Counted from the stretch's first letter, positions 7,228 through 15,459 are shown. The stretch: 64,000 nt of DNA from an uncultured Desulfovibrio sp. (GCA_900546145.1 URBN01000004.1:74309-138308), one strand, 5' to 3'. The notes: generated by a model not told the origin, from the letters alone. Numbers and translations are program-made.

Positions 7228-8631
7228 TTATTTTTCCCCTGCCGTGATGCCGAGATTCTTCATTTTCCGCTGGAGCGTGCGCAGGTTGAGACCGAGAGCG
7301 TCCGCCGTCCTGCCCCTGTGCCAGTGACACTTCTCCAGAGCCCGTAAGATCATCTTTTCCTCGAGTTTCTGGGTAGCCTCGGCGAGAGTCAGGCCCTCGG
7401 TCACGGGAGGAATAATCTGATCCGCCCCGTTCAGGGCTTCGGCTGCAGAGCGGCCGAACGTAGCATAGCGATCCAGAAAGTTCTGCAGTTCGCGCACGTT
7501 GCCGGGCCACTCATAGTGATTCATGGCAATGCGCACCTCGTGGGGGAGGAACAGATTTACACCGTTACGCTCGGACCAGGATTTCACCAGCAGGGGGATA
7601 TCCTCCCGCCTTTCCCTGAGAGGTGGCAGTTTTATTTCGAGGACGTTGACGCGGTAATAAAAATCCGCGCGTACTTTTCCTTCCTTCACCATGGAACGCA
7701 TATCACGGTTTGTGGCTGAAACCAGCCTGAAGGAAGACTGTCTGGGAACATTCGTTCCCAGAGGGGTATAGCTTTTGCTTTCCAGCACCCGCAGAAACTT
7801 CACCTGCAGATGCATCGGCAGCTCGCCGACTTCATCAAGGAACAGCGTGCCGTTATTGGCTGCGGCCACAAAGCCTTCCTTGCTTCCGGCGGCTCCGGTG
7901 AAAGCTCCTTTGGCGTAGCCAAAGAACTCGCTTTCCAGCAGGTTTTCCGGGATAGCGCCGCAGTTGACCGGCACATAAGCTCCCTTTCGGCCGCTGTAAT
8001 TGTGAATCGCCCTGGCCACCATGTCCTTGCCGCAGCCCGTCTCGCCGTAAATAATCACGTTGGCGTCGGTCTCGGCAGCCTTCAGGATGAGACTGTACAC
8101 ACGGTGCATGGCTTCGCTCTTGCCGACGATGGCGCCCATCCGCTCCGCGCTGTCCATGCCCATTTTCAGTCTCTCGTTTTCCTCTTTGAGCGCGATTTCC
8201 GTAAATTTCTGGCCGCTCACATCCATGAGCAGGCCCTCGAAATAAGCAGGGGTTCCGTTTTCATCGTAAACGGCTTCTCCCTGATCCCAAACCCATTTCC
8301 GCGTGCCATCCGGAAGCTGAAGCCTGTACATTTTCTCATAGGGTGTATGGGTGACAATACTGTCGTAGACAGCCTTGCGCACATCCTGCAGATCCGCGGG
8401 ATGGGTCATCCTCTCAAGCGTGTTCCAGGCGTTCTCAACCATATTTTTTTCCGAAATACCCAGCAAATCCTGACTTCCGCGGCTGACATACTCCAGTGTC
8501 ATGCGGTAATCACTGTCCATCTGCTCGCCGAGATCAATACGGCAGCGGTAAACCATGCAGGGGAGCCGGTTGACAAGCCTGTCTATCCTGGCTCTGACAC
8601 GTTCATTTTCCTGATCTGCGGTCCGAAGCAT
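7228..8631 (-). CDS. PAS-domain sigma-54-dependent transcriptional activator (probable regulator of the choline regulon)
   Basis: A 467-residue one-component activator. A PAS-like sensor (about residues 20-150, with PAC-type RKWVWDQGEAVYDENG) precedes a AAA+ domain with Walker A GETGCGKD, an intact GAFTGA loop, Walker B LFLDEVG, and a C-terminal Fis-type helix-turn-helix (RTADALGLNLRTLQRKMKNL). No receiver domain is present, so it probably senses a small molecule directly. It lies between the two sigma-54 operons that share its presumed operators, and one operator cluster is just upstream of its own start, allowing autoregulation. The start at 8631 is favoured by GGAGG 6 bases upstream; the frame can extend to a TTG at 8691, which would overlap the operators. 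Confidence 0.9.
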   Translation of the reverse strand: MLRTADQENERVRARIDRLVNRLPCMVYRCRIDLGEQMDSDYRMTLEYVSRGSQDLLGISEKNMVENAWNTLERMTHPADLQDVRKAVYDSIVTHTPYEKMYRLQLPDGTRKWVWDQGEAVYDENGTPAYFEGLLMDVSGQKFTEIALKEENERLKMGMDSAERMGAIVGKSEAMHRVYSLILKAAETDANVIIYGETGCGKDMVARAIHNYSGRKGAYVPVNCGAIPENLLESEFFGYAKGAFTGAAGSKEGFVAAANNGTLFLDEVGELPMHLQVKFLRVLESKSYTPLGTNVPRQSSFRLVSATNRDMRSMVKEGKVRADFYYRVNVLEIKLPPLRERREDIPLLVKSWSERNGVNLFLPHEVRIAMNHYEWPGNVRELQNFLDRYATFGRSAAEALNGADQIIPPVTEGLTLAEATQKLEEKMILRALEKCHWHRGRTADALGLNLRTLQRKMKNLGITAGEK

Positions 8632-8681
8632 ACGCATCCTCCGGATAAATCTTCTCTGCTGGCCTGTTCCAGGCAACAGAA

Positions 8682-8710
8682 TTTGTCGCAAAACACGACA
8701 CTTTTGTCGT
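8682..8710. promoter_or_regulatory. Operator cluster in front of the osmC-lpd-gcvH-cutCD operon
   Basis: TTTGTCGC (8682-8689) and CGACA (8696-8700) are separated by 6 bases, exactly as at 4350-4368. An overlapping GACACTTTTGTC palindrome (8697-8708, extendable to ACGACA-N4-TGTCGT) is identical to the site at 4444. The cluster lies about 100 bases upstream of the sigma-54 promoter at 8806. Confidence 0.72.
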
Positions 8711-8805
8711 CAATTAAATCGTTTCCCCATCAGTAGTCAACAGCGGAGCACGAAAACCCCCTATTATTCCGGCATCCGGGTGTCTGCCAGTCCAGATGAA
8801 GGAAA

Positions 8806-8821
8806 TGGCATGGAATATGCT
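8806..8821 (+). promoter_or_regulatory. Sigma-54 (-24/-12) promoter of the osmC-lpd-gcvH-cutCD operon
   Basis: TGGCATGGAATATGCT has GG and GC with the required 10-base spacing and TGGCA at -24. It ends 44 bases upstream of the OsmC start codon and has the operator cluster 100 bases upstream, a textbook enhancer layout. Confidence 0.72.
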
Positions 8822-8865
8822 TATTTCAGAGCAGAAAAATTGTCATAAACCAAAAGGAGTTACAC

Positions 8866-9303
8866 ATGTCCCAGGCTCTTTCCGTTTCGCTCGAGCGCAA
8901 AGGCACAGTCATTGACGTCAACTACGACACTACAGCTCTTCAGAATATTCACGTCGATCTCAATGAGGTCGCCGAAGACGACCGCTCCGGAAGCGCCAAA
9001 AAACTTCTCGGCGCCTCAGTGCTGTACTGCTACACCGCAGCCCTGGACAAAGCTCTCGATGTCAGAGGCGCGAAATACGATGCTATCAAGGGACGCGCCA
9101 CTGTAACTGCCGGCACTGATGACAAGGGCCGCGGCCGCATTCTCGGCATCACCCTCGATGTCACCGTGGTCATGGACTCCTCGTACGAAACCATCTTTGA
9201 CCATGTCGCCAAAGTCATGCGTAAGGGCTGCCTCATCTCCGCTTCCCTGGAGGCCGCTTTCCCGGTCACCTACAACCTCGAACTCGAATGCCCTGACGAT
9301 TAA
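8866..9303 (+). CDS. OsmC/Ohr-family protein (candidate lipoyl-dependent peroxidase)
   Basis: A 145-residue OsmC-fold protein with the two family cysteines, Cys55 (VLYCYTAAL) and Cys122 (RKGCLISAS). In Ohr/OsmC peroxidases these reduce organic hydroperoxides, and in studied Ohr proteins they are re-reduced by lipoylated proteins plus dihydrolipoamide dehydrogenase. The next two genes encode exactly those partners (12- and 14-base gaps), so a complete lipoyl-dependent peroxidase is plausible. It heads the operon containing the oxygen-sensitive CutC, directly behind the sigma-54 promoter; AAAGGAG precedes its ATG. Peroxidase activity is inferred; some OsmC proteins have other or unknown roles. 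Confidence 0.85.
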   Translation: MSQALSVSLERKGTVIDVNYDTTALQNIHVDLNEVAEDDRSGSAKKLLGASVLYCYTAALDKALDVRGAKYDAIKGRATVTAGTDDKGRGRILGITLDVTVVMDSSYETIFDHVAKVMRKGCLISASLEAAFPVTYNLELECPDD

Positions 9304-9315
9304 AAGGCGGCACAC

Positions 9316-10737
9316 ATGAAACTCACCATCATCGGCGCCGGCCCCGGCGGCTATACGGCAGCCTTCGCGGCCGCAGAGAAAGGCATTGAGGTCACACTCA
9401 TAGACATGGCCGAAATCGGAGGCACCTGCCTCAACCGCGGCTGCATCCCCACCAAGACCCTGCGCTCCAGCGCTGACGCTGTCATGCTGGCCGGCCGCCT
9501 TCCCGAATACGGAGTGGAAACCGGTCCTGCGAAGATCTGCCTGGACACCATCCGCAAACGCAAGGACAGTGTCATCGGCATCCTGCGCACCGGACTCGAA
9601 AAGAGCTGCTCCAGGCTCAAAGTCCGCTTCGTGAGCGGCAGGGCCGAAGTTCTGAGCGCACAGGAAGTTCTCGTGCACACAAAGGACGGGAATGAGACCG
9701 TGACCGGCGATGCCGTGATCATCGCTGCCGGATCCCGCGTGCTTGAACTGCCCGGCCTGACCTTCGATCACCAGTATGTCCTTAACAGCGATGACGCGCT
9801 CAGTCTCGACAGAATCCCTGCCCGCCTGTGCATTGTCGGCGGAGGCGTCATAGGCTGTGAACTTGCCTGCATCTACCGGGCCTTCGGCAGCGCAGTGACC
9901 ATCGTCGAAGGGCAGGACAGGGTTCTGCCCATGCCCTCCGTGGACAAGGATGTGAGCACGCTGCTCAACCGCGAGCTGCGCAAGCTCAAAATCAAGGTCA
10001 TGACCGGCAAAACACTCAAGGATCTGCAGATTTCCGATGGCGTCGTTCATGCCGTGGCCGCGACGTCCCCCTTTGTGGACGTTCCCGCTGAAAAACACAC
10101 GGAGGAGCCTATCGAAGCCGACATGGTTCTCGTCACCGTCGGCCGCAAATCCACGGCTGACAGCCTCGGACTTGAAAAGGCTGGCGTGGCCACAGACAAG
10201 CGCGGATGGATTACCGTGGACCAGCACCTCATGACAAATGTCCCCGGTATCTACGCTATAGGCGACATCCTCGGCCCCAGCCATGTCATGCTGGCCCATG
10301 TGGCCTCCATGGAGGGGCTCTGCGCCCTAGACAACATCCTTGGGAAAGAAAGGGCTATGGACTACAGCGTCATTCCCTCCGCCATCTTCACTTCTCCTGA
10401 GATCGGAGAAGTCGGCATGAGCGAAGCCCAGGCCAGGGAATCCTGCCAGAAGGTCGTCACCGGCACTGTGCAGATGCGCGAGCTGGGCAAGGCTCACGCC
10501 ATGGGAGAGCTGCCCGGCTTCTTCAAAGTCATCGCGGACGCCGAAAGCGGACTCCTTCTCGGTCTGCACGTTGCCGGCGCCCATGCGTCCGACCTTGTCG
10601 CCGAAGGCGGCATAGCCATGGAAAAGAAGGCCACCATATACGATCTGGCCGCCACTATCCACGCTCACCCGACGCTCGCGGAAGGCATTTACGAAGCCGC
10701 CCGGCTGGCTGTCAGGGCAGCGGAAAAACTCAACTGA
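9316..10737 (+). CDS. lpdA: Dihydrolipoamide dehydrogenase
   Basis: A 473-residue flavoprotein disulfide reductase. It has an N-terminal FAD motif GAGPGG, redox-active Cys38 and Cys43 in GGTCLNRGCIPTK, an NAD-binding GGGVIG near residue 175, and the C-terminal catalytic His451/Glu456 pair (HAHPTLAE). It oxidises or reduces protein-bound lipoyl groups with NAD(H). The lipoyl protein encoded next is the obvious partner. There is no 2-oxoacid dehydrogenase or glycine decarboxylase gene in the window, so a link to OsmC or to choline metabolism is suggested by context. Confidence 0.92.
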   Translation: MKLTIIGAGPGGYTAAFAAAEKGIEVTLIDMAEIGGTCLNRGCIPTKTLRSSADAVMLAGRLPEYGVETGPAKICLDTIRKRKDSVIGILRTGLEKSCSRLKVRFVSGRAEVLSAQEVLVHTKDGNETVTGDAVIIAAGSRVLELPGLTFDHQYVLNSDDALSLDRIPARLCIVGGGVIGCELACIYRAFGSAVTIVEGQDRVLPMPSVDKDVSTLLNRELRKLKIKVMTGKTLKDLQISDGVVHAVAATSPFVDVPAEKHTEEPIEADMVLVTVGRKSTADSLGLEKAGVATDKRGWITVDQHLMTNVPGIYAIGDILGPSHVMLAHVASMEGLCALDNILGKERAMDYSVIPSAIFTSPEIGEVGMSEAQARESCQKVVTGTVQMRELGKAHAMGELPGFFKVIADAESGLLLGLHVAGAHASDLVAEGGIAMEKKATIYDLAATIHAHPTLAEGIYEAARLAVRAAEKLN

Positions 10738-10751
10738 GCAAGGAAAATCCC

Positions 10752-11147
10752 ATGAAACAGCCTGGTGAACTCACCCTGCCCGCGGATCTCCGCTACACCT
10801 CCGAACACATCTGGATCAAAAAAGAAGGGGATCAGTATGTCGCCGGAGTTACCGACTACGCACAGGATCAGCTCGGCGAAGTGGCCTTCGTTGACGTTCC
10901 CTGCGTCGGGGAAACGCTTGAGGCCAATGCCGAATTCGGCAGCATTGAATCTGTCAAATCCGTCAATGCCCTGCACATGCCTGTAGCCGGCACCGTGCTT
11001 GAAGCCAATCCCGAACTCGAGGAATCCCCAACGCTGGTCAACGTCGCCTGCTACGGCGACGGCTGGCTCGTCAAGATAAAACCCGACAATCCCGCTGACG
11101 TCGACGCCCTTCTGGATGCAGAGAGCTACAGGAATCAGCTTAACTAA
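10752..11147 (+). CDS. gcvH: GcvH-like lipoyl carrier protein
   Basis: A 131-residue protein colinear with glycine cleavage H protein. It contains YTSEHIW, the lipoylation motif ESVKSVN with Lys69, and the end-domain DGWL. It carries a swinging lipoyl arm. In the glycine cleavage system it works with P and T proteins, but neither is encoded nearby. Here it lies between Lpd and CutC in a sigma-54 operon. It may pass electrons from Lpd to OsmC; a general glycine-cleavage role is the alternative. Confidence 0.9.
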   Translation: MKQPGELTLPADLRYTSEHIWIKKEGDQYVAGVTDYAQDQLGEVAFVDVPCVGETLEANAEFGSIESVKSVNALHMPVAGTVLEANPELEESPTLVNVACYGDGWLVKIKPDNPADVDALLDAESYRNQLN

Positions 11148-11198
11148 TACTACATGGCCCGGGGTGAACGACCGCTCCGGTCAGAGGAGAATATACAG

Positions 11199-13631
11199 AT
11201 GTCTCAGCTTCTCGTTGATGAGCAGAAGTCAGCCTCCCGTCCTTACGACATTCCGGACGGCCCCACCCCGCGTCATGTCCTCCTGAAGCGCAATTACCTG
11301 CGTCAGGTGCCCACCATTTCCATCTATAGAGCCCGCGCCATCACCAAGATCGCCAGGGAGAATCCCGGCCTTCCCCGTATCGAACTCCGGGCAAAGGCTT
11401 TCCGCTACTGCTGCGAGACGGCTCCTCTCGTTATTCAGGACAATGAACTCATTGTGGGAGCCCCCTGCGGCTCCCCCCGCGCCGGTGCCTTCTCTCCCGA
11501 CATTTCCTGGCGCTGGCTCAGGGACGAACTCGACACCATCGCCCACCGTCCCCAGGATCCTTTCTTTATTTCCGAGGAAGACAAGAAGATCCTCAGGGAA
11601 GAAATCTTCCCCTTCTGGGAAGGAAAATCCGTTGACGAATACTGCGAGGCCCAGTACCGCGAAGCCGGCGTATGGACGCTCTCCGGCGAATCCTTCGTCT
11701 CTGACTGCTCCTACCACGCCCTGAACGGCGGAGGCGACTCCAACCCCGGTTACGACGTCATCCTTATGAAGAAGGGCATGCTGGATATTCAGCGTGAAGC
11801 TCAGGAGCATCTCTCCAGACTGGATTACGCCAATCCCGATGACCTCGACAAAATTTACTTCTACAAGTCGGTCATTGACACCACCGAGGGAGTTATCATC
11901 TACGCCCGGCGCATGTCCGAATACGCCAGGAAGCTGGCCGAAAAAGAAAAGGATCCTGTCCGCAGGGCCGAGCTCGAGAAGATTGCCGAAGTCAACGCCC
12001 GTGTTCCCGCACACGCTCCTACTACCTTCTGGGAAGCTGTGCAGGCCGTCTTCACGGTCGAGTCCCTGCTCGTTGTGGAAGAAAATCAGACGGGCATGTC
12101 CATTGGCCGCGTGGACCAGTATATGTATCCTTTCTACAAGAAGGATATCGAGTCCGGCAGGCTCACGCCCTATGAAGCATTCGATATCGCCGGCTGCATG
12201 CTCATCAAGATGAGCGAGATGATGTGGCTCACTTCCGAGGACAGTTCCAAATTCTTCGCCGGCTACCAGCCTTTCGTCAATATGTGCGTGGGCGGCGTTA
12301 CCCGCGAAGGGAAGGACGCCACAAACGACCTCACCTATCTGCTCATGGACGCCGTGCGCCATGTGAAGATCTACCAGCCTTCCCTGGCCACCCGCGTGAA
12401 CAACAAGTCTCCGCGCAAGTACCTGGAAAAAATCGTTGACGTTGTCCGCGCCGGCATGGGCTTCCCCGCCGTTCACTTCGACGACTGCCACATCAAGATG
12501 ATGCTGGCCAAGGGCGTCAGCATGGAAGACGCCCGCGACTACTGCCTCATGGGCTGCGTCGAGCCCCAGAAGGCCGGCCGCCTTTATCAGTGGACCTCCA
12601 CGGCCTATACGCAGTGGCCTATCTGCATCGAACTGGTTCTGAACCACGGCGTGCCGCTGTGGTTCGGAAAGCAGGTCTGCCCTGATATGGGCGACCTCTC
12701 CCAGTTTGACACGTATGAGAAATTCGATCACGCGGTCAAGGAAGAGATCAAATACATTACCAGGCTCACCGGCACGGCAACGGTCATTTCCCAGCGCGTG
12801 CACAGAAGCCTGGCTCCCAAGCCGCTTATGTCCATCATGTACGAGGGCTGCATGGAGAAAGGACGCGATGTGTCCGCCGGCGGCGCCATGTACAACTTCG
12901 GCCCCGGCGTGGTGTGGACCGGCCTCGCGACCTACGCCGATTCCATGGCCGCCATCAAAAAGCTCGTCTATGATGACAAGAAGTACACGCTCTCTGAACT
13001 CAACGAGGCCCTGAAGGCCGACTTCAAAGGCTACGAGCAAATCCGCAAGGACTGCGTCAACGCCCCAAAGTATGGCAACGACGATCCCTACGCCGACAAT
13101 ATCGCTGCCGACATTATCGAGTTCACGGAGGTCGAACACAGAAAGATCCGCACGCTCTACTCCACGCTGAGCCATGGCACCCTGTCCATATCCAACAACA
13201 CGCCTTTTGGCATGATGACCGGCGCTTCCGCAAACGGCCGTCACAAGGGCATGCCGCTCTCTGACGGCATCAGCCCCTCCCAGGGGGCTGACCGCAAAGG
13301 CCCCACGGCCATCATCAAGAGCGTTTCCAGAATGGCCTGTGACAACATGAATATCGGCATGGTTCACAACTTCAAGCTCATGGCCGGTCTGCTCGAGACG
13401 CCCGAGGGCAAAAACGGACTCATTTCGCTCATCCACACAGCCAGCATCTTCGGCAACGGCGAGATGCAGTTCAATTATCTCGACAACAAGACCCTGCTCG
13501 CCGCACAGCGCGCCCCACAGGAATACAGGGACCTCGTGGTCCGCGTTGCCGGCTATTCCGCCTTCTTCGTGGAACTTTGCGAAGACGTGCAGAACGAAAT
13601 CATCAGCCGCACCATGCTGACCAAGTTCTAA
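11199..13631 (+). CDS. cutC: Choline trimethylamine-lyase, glycyl radical enzyme
   Basis: An 810-residue glycyl radical enzyme splitting choline into trimethylamine and acetaldehyde. With D. alaskensis CutC numbering in brackets it has Tyr172 (208), Asp180 (216), Phe359 (395), catalytic Cys453 (489), Glu455 (491), Thr466 (502), Tyr470 (506) and radical Gly785 (821) in RVAGY. All fit one offset of 36, so the proteins align without net gaps. The missing 36 N-terminal residues correspond to the extension of microcompartment-associated enzymes, and no shell gene is seen here, which suggests a free cytosolic enzyme. The start at 11199 is preceded by GAGGAG; an in-frame ATG at 11154 lacks a good site. 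Confidence 0.95.
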   Translation: MSQLLVDEQKSASRPYDIPDGPTPRHVLLKRNYLRQVPTISIYRARAITKIARENPGLPRIELRAKAFRYCCETAPLVIQDNELIVGAPCGSPRAGAFSPDISWRWLRDELDTIAHRPQDPFFISEEDKKILREEIFPFWEGKSVDEYCEAQYREAGVWTLSGESFVSDCSYHALNGGGDSNPGYDVILMKKGMLDIQREAQEHLSRLDYANPDDLDKIYFYKSVIDTTEGVIIYARRMSEYARKLAEKEKDPVRRAELEKIAEVNARVPAHAPTTFWEAVQAVFTVESLLVVEENQTGMSIGRVDQYMYPFYKKDIESGRLTPYEAFDIAGCMLIKMSEMMWLTSEDSSKFFAGYQPFVNMCVGGVTREGKDATNDLTYLLMDAVRHVKIYQPSLATRVNNKSPRKYLEKIVDVVRAGMGFPAVHFDDCHIKMMLAKGVSMEDARDYCLMGCVEPQKAGRLYQWTSTAYTQWPICIELVLNHGVPLWFGKQVCPDMGDLSQFDTYEKFDHAVKEEIKYITRLTGTATVISQRVHRSLAPKPLMSIMYEGCMEKGRDVSAGGAMYNFGPGVVWTGLATYADSMAAIKKLVYDDKKYTLSELNEALKADFKGYEQIRKDCVNAPKYGNDDPYADNIAADIIEFTEVEHRKIRTLYSTLSHGTLSISNNTPFGMMTGASANGRHKGMPLSDGISPSQGADRKGPTAIIKSVSRMACDNMNIGMVHNFKLMAGLLETPEGKNGLISLIHTASIFGNGEMQFNYLDNKTLLAAQRAPQEYRDLVVRVAGYSAFFVELCEDVQNEIISRTMLTKF

Positions 13632-13660
13632 TCCTTCTTCGCCTGCAAGATACGTATTCC

Positions 13661-13695
13661 CAGGCCCCCTGCCGCTTTTCCCGGCTGGGGGCCTG
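13661..13695 (+). promoter_or_regulatory. Intercistronic hairpin between cutC and cutD
   Basis: CAGGCCCCC (13661-13669) pairs with GGGGGCCTG (13687-13695) around an inner GCCG/CGGC stem. It follows the cutC stop by 29 bases, has no T-tract, and precedes the cutD ribosome site (GGAGAGAG). It probably limits downstream expression or protects cutC mRNA, giving more lyase than activase. Confidence 0.6.
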
Positions 13696-13717
13696 ATCGT
13701 CCTCCCGGAGAGAGCCC

Positions 13718-14650
13718 ATGACTTCAAACCTGACTGCCCGTGTTTTCAATATCCAAAAATACAGTATCTACGACGGTCCTGGCATACGCACCATCGTCTT
13801 CTTTCAGGGCTGCCCGCTGCGCTGTCTCTGGTGCTCCAATCCCGAGGGGCAGATAACCAGACCGCAGATTCTGCTCAGCCGGAACCTCTGTACTCTGTGC
13901 GGAGCCTGCGTCAAAGCCTGCCCGAACAGCCTTCACGCCATCAAAGGCGATCCTCCTGTACATCTTCTCTCACACGAAGGCTGCACCGGATGCGGCGCCT
14001 GCGTGGAGGCCTGCCCCAATGACGCCCTTGCCCAGTGTGGCAGCGAAATGACCATTGAGCAGATCATGGATGTCGTACTCGAAGATCGCGAATTCTACGA
14101 AAGCTCGGGAGGCGGCATGACCGCCAGCGGCGGCGAACCGCTCTCCCAGGCGGAAGCCCTGGAAGCCCTGTTCAGTTCCTGCCGCAATGAAGGCATCAGT
14201 ACGGCCATCGAAACATCCGGCTACGCTCCTCACGCGGTTCTTGAAAAGATCGCTCCGCTGACGAAACTTTTCCTCTACGATTTGAAACATATGGATGACG
14301 GCATCCACAAAAAGCTTACGGGCGTCAGCAACAAACAGATTCTTGAAAACCTGACCTGGCTTCTCGATAACGAGTACGCCGTCCGTGTGCGCATGCCCCT
14401 CATCAATGGCTGTAACACCGATGAGGCCGAAATCGCGGCCCGCGTCCGTTTTCTCCTGCCATGGAAGGGGTCTGTCGGTTTCAGAGGTGTGGATCTCCTG
14501 CCTTATCACAAGATGGGCGTCAAAAAGTATGAGCAGCTCGACATGCCCTACAGCTTTGACAACAGGGCTCAGGTCATGGAGGAAACCCTGGAACGCATAC
14601 GGAGACAATTTGATGAAGCGGGCATTCCCGTTGCCATCATCCGCCATTAA
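13718..14650 (+). CDS. cutD: Choline TMA-lyase activating enzyme (radical SAM)
   Basis: A 310-residue glycyl-radical-enzyme activase. It has the radical-SAM CxxxCxxC (GCPLRCLWC, near residue 32), then two ferredoxin-like 4Fe-4S inserts (CTLCGACVKAC and CTGCGACVEAC), SGGEPL, and IETSGY. It uses SAM to form the Gly785 radical on CutC, encoded immediately upstream. Reduced ferredoxin or flavodoxin must supply electrons; none is encoded in this operon, although a ferredoxin gene lies at 58.5 kb. Confidence 0.93.
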   Translation: MTSNLTARVFNIQKYSIYDGPGIRTIVFFQGCPLRCLWCSNPEGQITRPQILLSRNLCTLCGACVKACPNSLHAIKGDPPVHLLSHEGCTGCGACVEACPNDALAQCGSEMTIEQIMDVVLEDREFYESSGGGMTASGGEPLSQAEALEALFSSCRNEGISTAIETSGYAPHAVLEKIAPLTKLFLYDLKHMDDGIHKKLTGVSNKQILENLTWLLDNEYAVRVRMPLINGCNTDEAEIAARVRFLLPWKGSVGFRGVDLLPYHKMGVKKYEQLDMPYSFDNRAQVMEETLERIRRQFDEAGIPVAIIRH

Positions 14651-14685
14651 CGGCGTTTTCTCCAATACGGGAAAAGACGAACACC

Positions 14686-15024
14686 ATGATATACTGGGTC
14701 TATCTTCTGACCGGCATCCTCTGTGAGGTTGCCGGCACTACCGGTATGCGCGCCTTCGTATATTCGAACCCGGCTCTGAGCCAGACATCCGCCACCGTGG
14801 GCATTGTTATTTCCTACTTCCTCGTTTCACGGGCTGTTGAACGAATTCCTATGAGTATCGCCTACGCTATATGGTCCGGGCTCGGAACAGGAGGCGTTTC
14901 CCTCCTCAGCTGGTTCTTCTTCAGGGAGGCCATGCCCCCGCTCAAAATACTCGGACTCTGTCTTGTCATTGTAGGCATGCTCTTCATCAACCTGGATAAA
15001 AGCGCACCGGAGAAGACAAAGTGA
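14686..15024 (+). CDS. Small multidrug resistance (SMR) family transporter, subunit 1
   Basis: A 112-residue, four-TM EmrE-like protein. It keeps the essential proton- and substrate-binding Glu14 (ILCEVAGTTG) and the conserved Trp near residue 63 (AIWSGLG). SMR pairs typically exchange quaternary ammonium or other cationic compounds for protons. Placement after cutCD suggests movement of choline or a related amine, or export of a toxic cation. Its last bases overlap the GTG start of the second SMR gene, so the two are translationally coupled and probably form a heterodimer. Confidence 0.88.
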   Translation: MIYWVYLLTGILCEVAGTTGMRAFVYSNPALSQTSATVGIVISYFLVSRAVERIPMSIAYAIWSGLGTGGVSLLSWFFFREAMPPLKILGLCLVIVGMLFINLDKSAPEKTK

Positions 15025-15371
15025 CCATACCTGACATAAGCCTCCGGCAGGAACTCATCATTGCCATACTCTGGCTTTTTGGCGCCGTTGCCACGGACAT
15101 GGTAGCGATTTCCGCCCTTGTCCTCTCCCACGGGTTCAGACGCTGGAAATGGGCGCTTCTGTCCATCTCCGCGATTTTCCTCTCCTTCTTCTGCATGCGC
15201 CGCGTGGTTCTGGAAATCCCCCTGGGTGTGGCTTATGCGCTCTGGTGCGTTTTCGGCATCTTCGGCACGCTGGCCATTGGAGCTTTCATCTTCCATCAGC
15301 ACATCTCCCGCCAGAAGCAGGCGGGCATAGTTCTGCTGGCGATCGGCGTCATCTGCATGTCTCTCTCCTGA
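15021..15371 (+). CDS. SMR-family transporter, subunit 2 lacking the canonical glutamate
   Basis: A 116-residue, four-TM partner of the preceding gene, starting at a GTG that overlaps its stop codon. In the first helix the position of Glu14 is Ala22 (FGAVATDMVA), while an Asp26 appears one helical turn later. The other hallmark Trp is kept (ALWCVFG). This asymmetry indicates an obligate heterodimer in which the two halves have diverged. A role in cation exchange linked to choline breakdown is inferred from operon context only. Confidence 0.85.
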   Translation: MTIPDISLRQELIIAILWLFGAVATDMVAISALVLSHGFRRWKWALLSISAIFLSFFCMRRVVLEIPLGVAYALWCVFGIFGTLAIGAFIFHQHISRQKQAGIVLLAIGVICMSLS

Positions 15372-15459
15372 TAAGGGCAGGGGTTCCTCACTGTCACGGC
15401 ATTGCTTTATTTGCGTTGACAGGGAAAGAACCTTATTCTGTACCCAAAGGGAGTGAGTC

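Noticed and set aside
9316..11147. Lpd and GcvH as part of a glycine cleavage operon
   Set aside because: No P- or T-protein gene lies nearby; the genes are embedded in the sigma-54 cut operon. Kept only as an alternative.
11199..13631. Reading the glycyl radical enzyme as isethionate sulfite-lyase or another eliminase
   Set aside because: Taurine/isethionate degraders are related hosts, but every choline-pocket residue of CutC (Tyr, Asp, Phe, Glu, Thr, Tyr) is present at constant offset.
11229..13727. Long minus-strand open frame opposite cutC (about 830 codons)
   Set aside because: It is a codon-bias shadow: no ribosome site and low-complexity His/Gly/Val-rich sequence, while the opposite strand encodes a fully matching CutC.
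15416..15444. Sigma-70 promoter before the secreted protein gene
   Set aside because: TTGACA is present at 15416, but no good -10 element occurs at 16-18 bases spacing; evidence too weak to list.
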